Below, one piece after another: positions 39,584 to 50,862 of a DNA stretch of 64,000 nucleotides (within the stretch, counting starts at the first letter, position 1; each line of letters starts with the position of its first letter). Below the pieces are notes generated by a model. The model made no database searches. It was not told the origin of the DNA and saw only the letters and a list, made by a program, of their open reading frames with translations. The position numbers and the translations under genes are program-made. The DNA comes from Rosa chinensis (lineage: Eukaryota > Streptophyta > Magnoliopsida > Rosales > Rosaceae): NCBI RefSeq assembly GCF_002994745.2, contig NC_037088.1:46120911-46184910 (forward strand), given 5' to 3'.

Positions 39584-42404
39584 ATGCAGGCGGCATGGGA
39601 CACGAGAATGGCAATGGACCCCATGCCCAGGGTCGGCTACTCAATCGCCGCCGACGAGCTCCTCCGCAACCGGCGGCTCATGCGGCGGGCGCCGGCCCCA
39701 GTACGCGGCACCGGTTGGCTCCTGCGCCGTGTGATGAGGCTGAATGAGCAGCCGGTTCGGGCCGGGGAGATTTCCGGGGAGGAGCTGCAAGTGGGCCACA
39801 GCAGCTCCTCCTTGAAGTTGTCTATAATTCTGGACTTGCTGTGGAATCTGTCGTTTGTGGTGGTTGGGATCACAATGCTGGGGCTGAGCGCGGCGGAGAA
39901 GCCTCCGGTGCCTTTGAGGTTTTGGGCGAGTGGGTATGTGTTGCTCTCTGCAGTTCATATTGGGTGTGTGGTTGTAGGCAAGAGAAGAGAGTTGGGTTTC
40001 GGCTCAGAGGGTTGGAGTTCTGGAAGTGAAGGCGAAAGTGATGAGAGTGAGCAGGCCCGGGCTGAGGAGTATAGAAGGTAAAGTTTCTTGTTTTGTAAAA
40101 TTTGAATCTTGATTTAGATGTTGCATGCAAGATATGGTTACTGATACAGAGTTACATATTTGTCAAGCTTTGAACTTTTTTACTTGTTTAGATCCATAAA
40201 AACGAGCAGGTAATGAATTTCATGATGTCCTTAAGATTGATACTTAGATTGGTTTTCTTGTTTCTGATTAAAGTTTGTGATGAAGATGAAGTTGGACTAC
40301 TATAATACTATTGGTGTTGATGAGATTTTGTTGTGGATGTGATTGTGCAATGAAAATGCATAACAATCCTCATTTCCTAATGCAGAGATTTCACAAAGAC
40401 TGTGAGTACGGCCAATTCCATGGCTTCAGTGGTTTGGTGGCTCGCTGGATTCTACTGGGTGGTTGGTGGCGAAGCTTTAAGTGACGCTCCTCGTCTATTC
40501 TGGTTAAGCTTGAACACATTTTCCTCTGATGTGATTTCTTCTGCACGATTGTCTGAAGTGTGTTTATGTGTATTTAACTACTTACTAAACATGTCTCTCT
40601 TGCAGGCTTTGTGTTGCATTTCTACTGTGCGATATCATGATCTTCATTTTATGTGTTGCTGCCACATGTCTTTATTGTCTCTCGGTCTGCTGTTGTCTGC
40701 CGTGCATACTTGCAATCTTACCTGCTTTGACAAATAAGGTAGACAACAGTGAGAGATGTCTTCAAGCTTCAGTATTATTGTGTAGAAAGTGTTAACCTTA
40801 TATAATCTGTCCTCTAAGTGTGTGATATTCACCTGAAATTGAATTCAAATGGAGAACTTTGTATCTACATAACTTATGTGGTCCACTTGATTATATGAAA
40901 TAGCATATTATGTTATGATAGGCAAGCTAATAAATCTCTCTTATATTGAGTTATGCATATGAATCTTGGATTTTGGCAATATCTTAATGGCACATGATGA
41001 TGCTTCACTATGTGGCGACAATAAGCTAACAGCTTACTGGTCATAATCTATAAACTGTGTGATATGTACAAATTCTTGCCAGCTTGCTAAGATTTTAACT
41101 TGTTTCTACGCACCTTAGTACTTATTGCTCTTCCTCCCTCTCTTTGTATAATTGGCATCAGTTTGAATCCCTTGAAAGAGATTATTTCTGTATTGATAGA
41201 CATTTTTCTTTTTCTTGAAAATTTGAAGGAAGTGTCTCTTTTCACAATATTTGTGCATCCATATTTGTAAAAATGTACATTGCTAAGGGACTCTTCTAAA
41301 CTGTTAGCCAATTCTTGTTTGAAAGGAACTGCAATTCTGTTACCTCTGGACTTTTTATGGGGACCACATGTAGTTCTTTTACAGTTTTTAGATATAGAAA
41401 TTTTGGGTTTTGGAATTTTGGATAGTTGGTTAATGTTATATGGATAAAGAAGAAACAGGGAAAACACCAAGGTTTCCGTATATTCTATATATATATATAT
41501 ACACACACACACACGCACGGATGATGCTTTACGTTTCATGGGGTAATTGCTTCAGTCTTATTGTTTAGGTTATTTGCTAACGACAACAAGATATTTGTCG
41601 TTTTCTTTATTGAATTTGCTTATCATGTACCAATGATATATTGCAATTTTTTATGCAATCATATATGACTTGGCTGATTATTTCCCTTGTGCATGGAAAC
41701 AGGTTGGGGCTACAGAGGACGAGATTAATAGCTTACCCAAGTTCAAATTCTGCAGGATTGATGATTTTAGGATGGTTAATGGTCAGTTCCAAGAATCATC
41801 TGGAGGATCTACAACCGAATTTGATGCCAGTGCACCAAATGAGCATGTTGGTTCCCAGGATTATGCTGTAAGTTTCCTTGTGCCTTTCTGTAAAGTCTAT
41901 ATCTGTTACACAATGCTTTGTAGGTGTAATATGGTATATAATTCAGGCAACTCAAGTAGCATAACTGCTAAGTAATCAGTAATTACTAATTACTGGTGCG
42001 ATAGCTTTGGAATTTTAGACTTCCGTTGGTATTCCTTACCGTCCTTCTCATCTTTCCCAAATTTCTTTTTATTTTGTTTACAAGAGATTGAGACCTGAAA
42101 GTGAATTATATGTTATTTTCAACCAAAGTGCTGGTTTTGGGTTTTATTTTGCAGTCCATCATGACGAAGAATTCTATGAACTAGACAGCACAGCTCTCAT
42201 GACATGGATTTTTGTTATTACTTGCAGGACTGCTGCATCTGCCTGGAAGTCTACCAGAATGGAGAAGAACTGCGCCAACTGCCTTGCCATCATCATTTTC
42301 ACTGTGCCTGCATAGATAAATGGTTACGCAAGAGAACTACTTGCCCTATGTGCAAGTTCGACTTCTTGAAGCCTATATACGGAGATGGTAGGACAATCGT
42401 GTGA
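39584..42404 (+). CDS. Membrane-anchored RING-H2 E3 ubiquitin ligase (At1g12760/At1g63170-like)
   Basis: Five exons: 39584-40077, 40386-40502, 40606-40738, 41703-41867, 42228-42404; 1086 nt, 361 aa, in frame. Intron 2 has the donor GTTAAG. Residues 1-75 are a polar N-terminus. Hydrophobic segments lie near 80-102, 112-132 and 177-193, with two more in 205-245 around a CCCLPC cluster, as in this transmembrane RING family. The cytosolic C-terminus ends in a RING-H2 finger (305-347): CCIC, LPC, HFH, CIDKWL, CPMC. It should transfer ubiquitin from an E2 to a membrane-proximal target; targets are unknown. The start is the first in-frame ATG; 3' UTR continues past 42404. The last exon and downstream DNA are tandemly duplicated at 44829 onward. 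Confidence 0.9.
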
Positions 42405-43658
42405 AACACATTGATCAAGTTCATCTTCACTCTTTAGGGTGCTGATCAAACCATCCCTCCGGCTTTCCTTGGTTCATCTTCGGTGCTGCTAAAGTTTATC
42501 TGCTATAATATCCTAATGTTGTTTATTCAGTGTCGATATCTATTATCTATGTTTGTGTGTATATGTTAATGTAATGTAAGCTCGTTGTAATGCTGAAAAA
42601 TAATAGTATACTAGACTAATGAAAATCACTGTGACTTGGGCTTCTTGGAAATCATCAGAAAATGAAATATGGTGATTTGGGTAAAATTTGTAGTAGACGA
42701 AGGAATTAGGAAACCAGTAATAACTATTGGGAGTTTCTTGGAAAGCTCATTAATAGATTAATAAGCGTTCTATGACTCGTTCAAAGGTCATTCCTACTCC
42801 TACACTGATCAAGTCAATTGGGTCACGCGGCCGTTACTCAACCGTTACTGCAGCCCTTTCGATGACTATGCCCTGAAGTTTCCTGGCCATTACCTAAAAT
42901 CCTGTAGTGTCCTTGCCGTTGCCACAAAACCCTGAAAATTGAAGGTTCCTAGCCGTTACCTTAAAACCCTGAAGGTTCCTATCATCTTCATCTATTTGTT
43001 TAGTTTGAGCATAATTTTCATGTTTAAGTTGGGCACAATCTTCATCTACTTGTTAATTTCATCTACTTGTTAATTTGAGCATAATTTTCATGTTTATTAG
43101 GCATGGTTGTTGGGGCAAGCTTTGTTAATCTTCCTTGTTACTAGTACTACATCACATACTTGATTGAACCGCTACCCAACTCTACACTGCTAAAATTCAA
43201 AATCGAAAGGGTTAAAATTACAACCTCAGCATGAGACTTGCATTACAATGGATTTTTGAGACTCCTCTACTATATAACATATTTTGTTATTTCAATGGTT
43301 ATATTCGTTTCTTCAAATCAATCGATCACGTTAGCATAAGTAATCGTGGTGATGATATTCGTAGCATTGCATAAAAAAATAAAAATTGTAGTTTTGGAGA
43401 CTCCTCTACTATATGACATATTTCGTTATTTCAATTCGTTTCTTCAAATCGATCTATCACGTTAACATAATAAGTAATTGTGTTGCATTGCATGAAAAAT
43501 AAAAATATTTATATACATAGGGAAATTTAACAGCGAATAGAATTCTTTATTAAGTAAAGAATGAATTAAATTGTTGCATAGATTTGTAACCATTGAATTT
43601 GATATAAGCTTTTTTTGATCGAGTTCTTGATGACCAATTTGTCACCGTGACTTAACAA

Positions 43659-44207
43659 TCAATATTGAACTCGAGAATAGCTATTCCAATTCACCGGAAC
43701 CCCAGTTACGACGCCACTGTTATCCACCGCCGGATACCCCAACCTGGTCTGCGACGACGTCTTAGCGCAACCACTCGACAACTTCCTCGAGTACGTCGAG
43801 GTCGCACCTTCGTCCACCTTCATCCTCACCGAGATATTCATAATCCCATTCCTGACACCTCTCTCATCCCTCAGCCTGTAACTCAGAAAATGCATGTAGC
43901 TCTCGGGCACCCAACCGCCGATGAAGTCCGTCAACGGAATAGTCGCCGCTCCGATCGTCCTCGCCCCGTTCTGGCATTGCACTTCCATGATCAGATTCCT
44001 GGCTTGTGTAGGAACCTCGATCACTAACTTCTCATTCCATCTTGGCCCTCCGCCTTCGGAGTCCGTCTCCGCCGTCCGGTACGATTTGGAGGTGGTGACG
44101 GTGGCGTCAGTCCGGACAGTGACGAAGGAGTTTTTCTTCAAGGGTTTGCGATTGGATTGGAGGTTTTCGGCTGCGATAACGGTCAGTTCTATATATCGAG
44201 TTGCCAT
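43659..44207 (-). CDS. C2-domain protein, BON1-associated protein 2-like, copy 1
   Basis: Single exon, 182 aa from the ATG at 44207. That ATG has a strong context (ACCATGG) and fits the family start MATRYIELTVIAAENL; an in-frame ATG nine codons upstream is less likely. A C2 domain covers about residues 4-130: RYIELTVIAAENL, KKNSFVTVRTD, GGGPRWNEKLVIEVP, ATIPLTDFIGGW, FLSYRLRD. The tail is Ser/Gly-rich and ends SRVQY. BAP1/BAP2 bind the copine BON1 at membranes and restrain defence-type cell death in Arabidopsis. Nine residues differ from copy 2. A 60-bp upstream duplication marks this copy. Confidence 0.88.
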   Translation of the reverse strand: MATRYIELTVIAAENLQSNRKPLKKNSFVTVRTDATVTTSKSYRTAETDSEGGGPRWNEKLVIEVPTQARNLIMEVQCQNGARTIGAATIPLTDFIGGWVPESYMHFLSYRLRDERGVRNGIMNISVRMKVDEGATSTYSRKLSSGCAKTSSQTRLGYPAVDNSGVVTGVPVNWNSYSRVQY

Positions 44208-44284
44208 GGTTGTGAAAAAAAATATGCAATGCAAAGTGTTTGATGAATTGTTTTAAGAAAAGTGAACGATGAATTGCTTCAGAA

Positions 44285-44404
44285 AATTTGTTTGAGAAGT
44301 TTGGAGAGTTGGGAGCGTATTTAATGTGGGGAAATAGGAAGATGGATTTGTTTGAGAAGTTGGGAGAGTTGGAGGCGTATTTATTGTGGGGAAATAGGAA
44401 GATG
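44285..44404 (-). promoter_or_regulatory. 60-bp tandem duplication in the BAP2-like copy 1 promoter
   Basis: 44285-44344 and 44345-44404 are near-identical, each with a TATA-like AATAAATA/ATTAAATA on minus, 80-200 nt upstream of the start. Copy 2 has a single unit (53609-53665). Confidence 0.85.
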
Positions 44405-44945
44405 GATAGAAAGGAGAGAGAAATAGCGAGGTGATTCTGTTGGATTTGTTTGTGGGTTGACCTTGCGTTTGGACTGCGCTGGGAGTTTGAAAGTGACAGG
44501 AAAGGTGAGAGAACCTTCAAATTACAAGGAAAATTCAATTTTGGCGTGTGGAAGTAATTAAAAGAAACTTTTCAAGTCATGTTAGGAAATTGCAGAAAAT
44601 TATAATAGCCTCTGTGGGAATTAAAAATTCGAGATTGTAAAGCTCGTTTCTGTATGACTAATCTTACGAAGGTATGTTTAGACCCGTTTGTAGGTTTTTT
44701 TTATATAGTTTTATTGATAAATATATAATATATGTGTGTGTGCGTGTGGGATAAATCATATTTTATCCGAAATTTCAATCAAATGTCATTGAAACTTCGA
44801 TTAATACTGAAAGGTAGATTGAATATTTATGTTATTTTCAACCAAAGTGCTGGTTTTGGGTTTGATTTTGCAGTCCATCATGACAAAGAATTCTATGAGC
44901 TAGACAGCACAGCTCTTAAGACATGGATTTTTGTTATTACTTGCA

Positions 44946-45829
44946 GGACTGCTGCATCTGCCTGGAAGTCCAAAATGGAGAAGAACTGCGCCAATTACCT
45001 TGCCATCATCATTTTCACTGCGCCTGCATAGATAAATGTAGGGCTGGGCTCGGGTCGGGCCGGGCCCGAAAATTAGTGAGACCGAGACCGAACCCGAAAA
45101 TGTCAGTTCGGGCCGGTTCGGTCTTTTTGTAAACTGAAAACCGACAGAAACCGAACCCATTCGGGCCGGTTCGGTTTTCGGGCTTTTTCGGGCTTTTTTG
45201 GGCCCAAACATTTATTTTCAGTTTTCCACCGAAAAACAAAAACGAAATATTTTTTTTTCCTTTTCTAATGCCCAACACCACATCATTGTATATGTTACAT
45301 GTGATCAAGATAAAGATTTCATTTAGCTACAAAATCAAAGGCCACCAGCAGCCACGGGGCCCCTAGATGGGTCTCTTTCTGGCAACCTAATATAAGGTGT
45401 GTCACTGTGTTGTAATATATAAATTGTAAAGTATCACAAGAATATAACTATCCTAATGGAAACTACAAGGGAACCTTTCTAGGTTGTACATTGGAACGTT
45501 TTACAAGTCATCCTGCAAAGAAAATAGAAAGGAAAACTTATGTAAGGAAAACTTTCGGGTCGGTTCGGGCTTTCGGGCCCTGAAAATATGGAACCCGAGA
45601 CCGAACCGATTACATGAATATGGAACCCGAGACCGAACCGAACCGAAAATTTCTATTCTAAAACCGAACCGAATCGGGCTTTTTTCCTCGGTTCGGGTCG
45701 GATCCTCGGTCTTTCGGGTCCGGACGCCCAGCCCTAGATAAATGGTTACGCAAGAGAACTGCTTGCCCTATGTGCAAGTTCGACTTCTTGAAGCCTATAT
45801 ACGGAGATGGTAGGATAATCGTGTGAAGC
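44946..45829 (+). pseudogene. Duplicated last exon of the RING-H2 gene, broken by a hAT element
   Basis: Copy of the terminal RING exon with its upstream intron and splice acceptor (TTGCAG) intact but no other exons or promoter. A Tyr codon is lost in frame (EVYQNG to EVQNG). After CIDK the frame runs into the hAT insertion (45039-45736) and stops; the rest of the finger resumes at 45737 and ends at the same TGA context (about 45829). It cannot make a complete ligase. Confidence 0.85.
45039..45736. mobile_element. Non-autonomous hAT element (TAGGGCTG family), 698 bp
   Basis: Termini TAGGGCTGGGC and GCCCAGCCCTA, with 8-bp duplication GATAAATG (45031-45038 and 45737-45744). The parental exon at 42313-42325 shows the site with one GATAAATG, i.e. 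empty. Subterminal TTCGGGCCGGTTCGG-like repeats face each other. No transposase. Confidence 0.95.
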
Positions 45830-46155
45830 ACATGGATCAAGTTCATCTACACTCTTTAGGGTGCTTGATCAAACCATCACTCCGGCTTTCCTTGGTTCAT
45901 CTTCGGTGCTGCTAGAGTTTATCTGCTATAATATCCTAAGGGTATTTTGCACCAACAGTGTCTGGAGACTCGGGTGACTGACAATATGATACCCAAACTT
46001 TAAAAGTTATCAAAGTGATACCCAGACTCAATTTTTCGTATCAGCGTCGTACCTGCTGTCAACTTCCGTCACGTCTCTGTCAATCTAATCACGTGCGTAG
46101 CATGTGACTCGTTAAATGAAGCTAAAAAGTCCGATTTGCCCTCAATTTCTTTTTC

Positions 46156-46186
<31 letters not shown>

Positions 46187-46424
46187 TTTTAAGAATACTC
46201 AAGTCCTTAAATTCTCTCTCTCTTTAAGGTAACCAGTTTTGAATTCGAGGAGGATCCATCTCTTCGAAGGGCACTTCTCGAGCCTCGAAGTCCATTGTTG
46301 CTATCTATCTCCGAACCTTTCCGGCTGACTTCAGTTAGCTTGGCATTAGTAGTAGGAAACTTTTTGCCTCTCAACTCCAGTGATTTGTCTTCTACCCACC
46401 CACTTGTTCAATTTCGGTTAATTA

Positions 46425-46603
46425 TGTAGAATCGCTGTAAATCTGTATGTAATTAGGATTTTATTTAATTAGAATATCCTGTAATTATGGAAAGATGGTT
46501 TCCTATTAGAGTTAGACTACTCATTTGTATTTGTATATATTTCCCCATTGTGGGATGGATAGATTTATCAAATTAACCCTGAATTGAAGTATTCTTTTCT
46601 ACT
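46425..46603 (+). repeat. 5' LTR of the nested copia
   Basis: 179 bp from TGTAGAATCG to TTTTCTACT, directly followed by the primer-binding site. The LTR end lacks the usual CA. Confidence 0.85.
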
Positions 46604-48594
46604 TGGTATCAGAGCCTAGTTCAATCCTTTGAACTTGCGTTGCATCCTTTGAATCCTGAACCCTGAATCCCGAAGAACACCACAAACCGCTGCGTACCAC
46701 CACCGTTGAAATCAAACCATCCTGAATTTCAAACCACCATCACCCTACCTTTTTTTTCCAAAACATTCATATCCATCTTGAAACCCTTGAAAATCCAATC
46801 CTGGGAAAATCATGAATTTCTCAATGATGCAATCAGAGAAACAGGCTATGGGGCATTCGGTAACTACCGAATTTTCTGTTATGGCCCAACGCAAACAGGG
46901 TCCTCCTCCAAGCTTCTCAGGACCTTCTCCACACCGTCCTCTAGGTAAACCAAATCCATATGCAAACAAAAGGTGCATTATCTGTGGGGAATTAGGTCAT
47001 AGCAAGGAGCGGTGCTATGAAGTGATTGGTTACCCTGATTGGTGGGACTTTACCAAGAAACCGCGAAAGAATCTGGGCAAGGCTGCTGTTGCTACTAAAG
47101 AGGAAGTTTACCTAGATAATGCCTCCGCCAATGTAGCGCAGTCAGGTATGAAGGGTAAGGTTACTTTTAATAGTACATGGATAATTGATACAGGTGCATC
47201 TGACCATATGACCAATGACCCAAGTTTTGTGAAAAACCTTAGACGTTCCCCTCAAGACGTTGTCTCTACTGCTGATGGTACTCCAACTCCGGTCACCGGA
47301 GAAGGTTCTATTGCTTTATCTGATACCTTAACCCTTGAATCTGTCTTAGTTGTTCCATCACTAGCTTATAATCTCCTGTCTGTTGGTCAAGTTATTTTAG
47401 CTCTTGCATGTATTGTGACCTTCTATCCGTCTTTCTGTGTGTTTCAGGACATTCTGACTCGACGGATTCTTGGTTATGGTGTTAGAAGGGGGAAATTATA
47501 CTATCTGGATCTGACAGAGACTGGAAAGAAACAAAAGCATCTTTTGGGACAAGCTAATCAGATTAACGGGGTAGATAATGTGAAGGAAGCTGTATGGTTA
47601 TGGCATCGCCGTTTAGGTCATCTATCCTTTCGTTGTCTTAAGAAGCTGCAACCTCAATTGTTTTCAGTTGTTAGTGATTTGGATTTCCACTGTGACGTAC
47701 ATCTGTGAACTGGCCAAGAGTCACCGTATTTCATATTCACCAAGTCTTAATAAAAGTCCTGTTTCTTTTATGAAGATTCACTCCGATGTCTGGGGTCCTG
47801 CGAAAATTCCTTCTCTTTCTGGAGCTCGGTATTTTGTAACATTTATTGATGATTGCACTCGCATGACATGGGTGTCATTACTGAAGAATAAGAGTGATGT
47901 ATTTGGAATGTTTACCGAATTTCACAAAATGGTGGCAACTCAGTATCAACAATCCATCAGAGTGTTTCAGTCTGACAATGGTGGAGAGTTTGTGAATGGC
48001 CCTATGATTGAGTTTTGCCGGTCACATGGAATTCATCATCAAACCTCCAATTCTTATACTCCTCAACAGAATGGTTTAGCAGAACGGAAGAACAGGCAGT
48101 TGATGGAAGTTGTTCGTGCTTCCTTGTTTGGCATGAATGTACCTCAGTCCTATTGGGGCGAAGCAGTGAAATCAGCAGCATATCTTATCAACCGTACTCC
48201 TTCCCGGGTGATTGAGTTTCAGAATCCTCATAAGAAGCTTCATACACTTTTGACCATCCCTTCTATGCCTAATTTGGAGCCCCGGGTGTTTGGGTGCACA
48301 ACTTATGTTCATATTCCCAAGCCTCAACGTAGCAAGCTTGATCCCCGTGCCCATAAGTGTATATTTGTTGGTTATGCTGACTTCCAGAAGGGTTATCGAT
48401 GTTATGATCCTCTTACTGGCACTATACATATATATCTTGATGTCTCATTCCGTGAATCAGAGCCATATTACTCAGAAGGAGCTTCTCAGTCTTCCCTTCA
48501 GGGGAAGAGAGGTTATGAAGGGAATCCTTGTTCTATTATTGATTTTGATGTCTTTGAAGACTTGGAAGATTTGGACGAACGATTTGAAGGTAGA

Positions 48595-48825
48595 AATTCC
48601 GAAACAGAAAATTCGACTGCAGAACAGAGTGTTGTAAATTCTGAAACAGAAAATGCGACTGCCGAATGGAGTGTTGTGAATTTCGAAACAAGGAATGCGA
48701 CTGCCGAACAGAGTGTTGTAAATTCCGAAACAGAAAATGCGACTGCCGAACGGAGTGTTATGAATTCCGAAACAAGGAATGAAACTGCCGAACAGAGCGT
48801 TGTGAATTCCGAGACAGAAGAGACT
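48595..48825 (+). repeat. 42-bp minisatellite coding a 14-residue repeat
   Basis: Unit starts at 48595, 48637, 48679, 48721, 48763 and a partial sixth at 48805. Each encodes a variant of [14 protein letters not shown] in the integrase-RT linker of the nested copia. The frame is kept in all units. Confidence 0.92.
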
Positions 48826-50683
48826 ACTTTTCTGGATAATTTGAAACAAAATCAAGACGTATCTGAAGCTCACACACAAGATATTCCCCCTTCTGCCTCA
48901 CCAACTGAAGATCCCAGTCAGAATGATCCACCTCAGGTACCCCTAAACTTTAATGAGTCTTCTGGGTTAGAAAGTGTCGAACCTAGGAAATCACAAAGGG
49001 TTACCAAGGGAATTCCTAAGAAACAATATGAACCAGATATCAAAGCCAAAGCTAAATACCCTATAGCTAATTTTATGTCTAACCATAGGATTTCTGGGTC
49101 ACATGCACTTGTTGTTGATCAATTATCTACTGTATCTATTCCTAGTAACGTGCAGGATGCATTGACGAATCTAAAATGGACCAAGGCGATGAATGAAGAA
49201 TTGGAAGCTCTTCAGAAAAATGCAACATGGGAGCTAGTACCTATGCCAGTTGGAAAGAAGACTGTAGGATGTCGTTGGGTATTTACTGTGAAGCTTAATG
49301 CAGATGGAACTATTAATAGATACAAAGCGAGGTTGGTTGCCAAAGGATATACACAACGCTATGGGATTGATTATGAGGAGACTTTTGCACCTGTGGCAAA
49401 GATTAATATTGTCCGGATTCTAATCTCACTTGCAGCAAACAAAGATTGGCCCTTGCACCAGTTTGATGTGAAGAATGCGTTTCTTAATGGGAATTTGGAG
49501 GAAGAAGTGTACATGGATATGCCCCAGGTGTTAAGAATTACCCAAGTGATGTTGGCAAGGTGTGTAAATTGAAGAAGTCTTTGTATGGCCTAAAGCAGTC
49601 TCCAAGAGCTTGGTTTGGAAGATTTTCAAAGTCCATGAAAGCCTTTGGATATAGACAGAGCAATTCTGACCATACCTTGTTCATCAAGCGCAAGAATGGT
49701 AAGATTACAGCTCTTATTGTGTATGTTGATGACATGATTGTTACAGGGGATGATCCGAAGGAGATAAATGAATTGCAAAAGTATTTGTCAAAGGAGTTTG
49801 AAATGCAGGATCTGGGACAACTAAAGTATTTTTTGGGTATTGAAGTTGCAAGGTCTAAGAAGGGGATTTCACTTCCACAGAGGAAATATGTTCTTGATTT
49901 ACTTGCTGAAATGGGGATGCTGGACTGCCGACCCATCGAGACACCCATTGAGATGAATCACGGACTTGCTATCTATCCTGATCAAGTTCCAACTGATAAA
50001 GGGAGGTATCAACGTCTTGTAGGAAGGTTGATTTATCTTTCACATACTAGACCTGATATTGCTTATGCTGTGAGTGTTGTTAGTCAATTTATGCATTGTC
50101 CTAGTGAAGAGCATATGGATGCAGTCTTTTGTATTTTGAGGTACTTGAAGAGGGCGCCAGGTAAAGGGTTACTGTTTTAGAAAAAAGATGAATTGGAAGT
50201 TGTTGGGTACACAGATGCAGATTGGGCTGGTGATAAAACGGACAGACGTTCTACATCTGGGTACTTCACTTTTGTTGGAGGGAACCTTGTCACTTGGCGT
50301 AGCAAAAAGCAAAAAGTCGTTGCCAGATAAAGTGCAGAAGCTGAGTTCCGAGGTATGGCACATGGAGTATTTGAAATATTGTGGATTCGTAATGTCTTGA
50401 AGGACCTGGTTTACAAGCTTAAAAAGCCTATGGATTTGCATTGTGATAATACAGCTGCCATTGAGATTGCACATAATCCAGTTCAGCATGATAGAACAAA
50501 GCATGTGGAGGTTGACCGTCATTTTATTAAAGAAAATCGACAGAAAGGTTATTCGCTTTCCATTTGTAAACTCAGAGGAGCAATTAGCTGATGTTCTTAC
50601 TAAAGGAGTGTCCAGGAAGGTATTTGACAGCTCGGTTGACAAGTTTGGCATGATAGACATCTATGCACCAACTTGAGGGGGAG

Positions 50684-50862
50684 TGTAGAATCGCTGTAAA
50701 TCTGCATGTAATTAGGATTTTATTTAATTAAAATATCCTGTAATTATGGAAAGATTGTTTCCTATTAGAGTTAGACTACTCCTTTGTATTTGTATATATA
50801 TCCCCATTGTGGGATGGATAGATTTATCGAATTAACCCTGAATTGAAGTATTCTTTTCTACT
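50684..50862 (+). repeat. 3' LTR of the nested copia
   Basis: 179 bp, same ends as the 5' LTR, six mismatches. Confidence 0.85.

Larger units (their letters stand above)
42110..44828. repeat. Tandem duplication, unit 1 (2.7 kb, uninterrupted)
   Basis: Runs from the intron before the last RING exon through the BAP2-like gene and its upstream region. Unit 2 begins at 44829 with the same TGTTATTTTCAACC and ends near 54075 with the same GGTAGATTG..ATATTTA. Without two insertions unit 2 is about 2.6 kb. Similarity is high along the whole length. Confidence 0.9.
46425..50862 (+). mobile_element. Complete-ended but defective Ty1/copia retrotransposon, 4438 bp
   Basis: LTRs 46425-46603 and 50684-50862 (179 bp, six mismatches by eye) with target duplication AATTA (46420-46424 and 50863-50867). 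Primer-binding site TGGTATCAGAGC (46604-46615) matches initiator Met-tRNA; purine tract GAGGGGGAG precedes the 3' LTR. Most of gag is deleted; the zinc knuckle (CX2CX4HX4C) is near 46974, protease DTGASDH near 47187, GAG-pre-integrase near 47603. A frameshift near 47690 leads to integrase and reverse transcriptase (47700-49560), a second near 49530 to the YVDDM part, then a stop at 50178 and a further stop and shift in RNase H. It cannot transpose by itself. Confidence 0.93.

Noticed and set aside
44208..44234. Upstream in-frame ATG of BAP2-like copy 1 (and its equivalent at 53557)
   Set aside because: The downstream ATG has the ACCATGG context and gives the usual family start; the upstream extension is not family-like.
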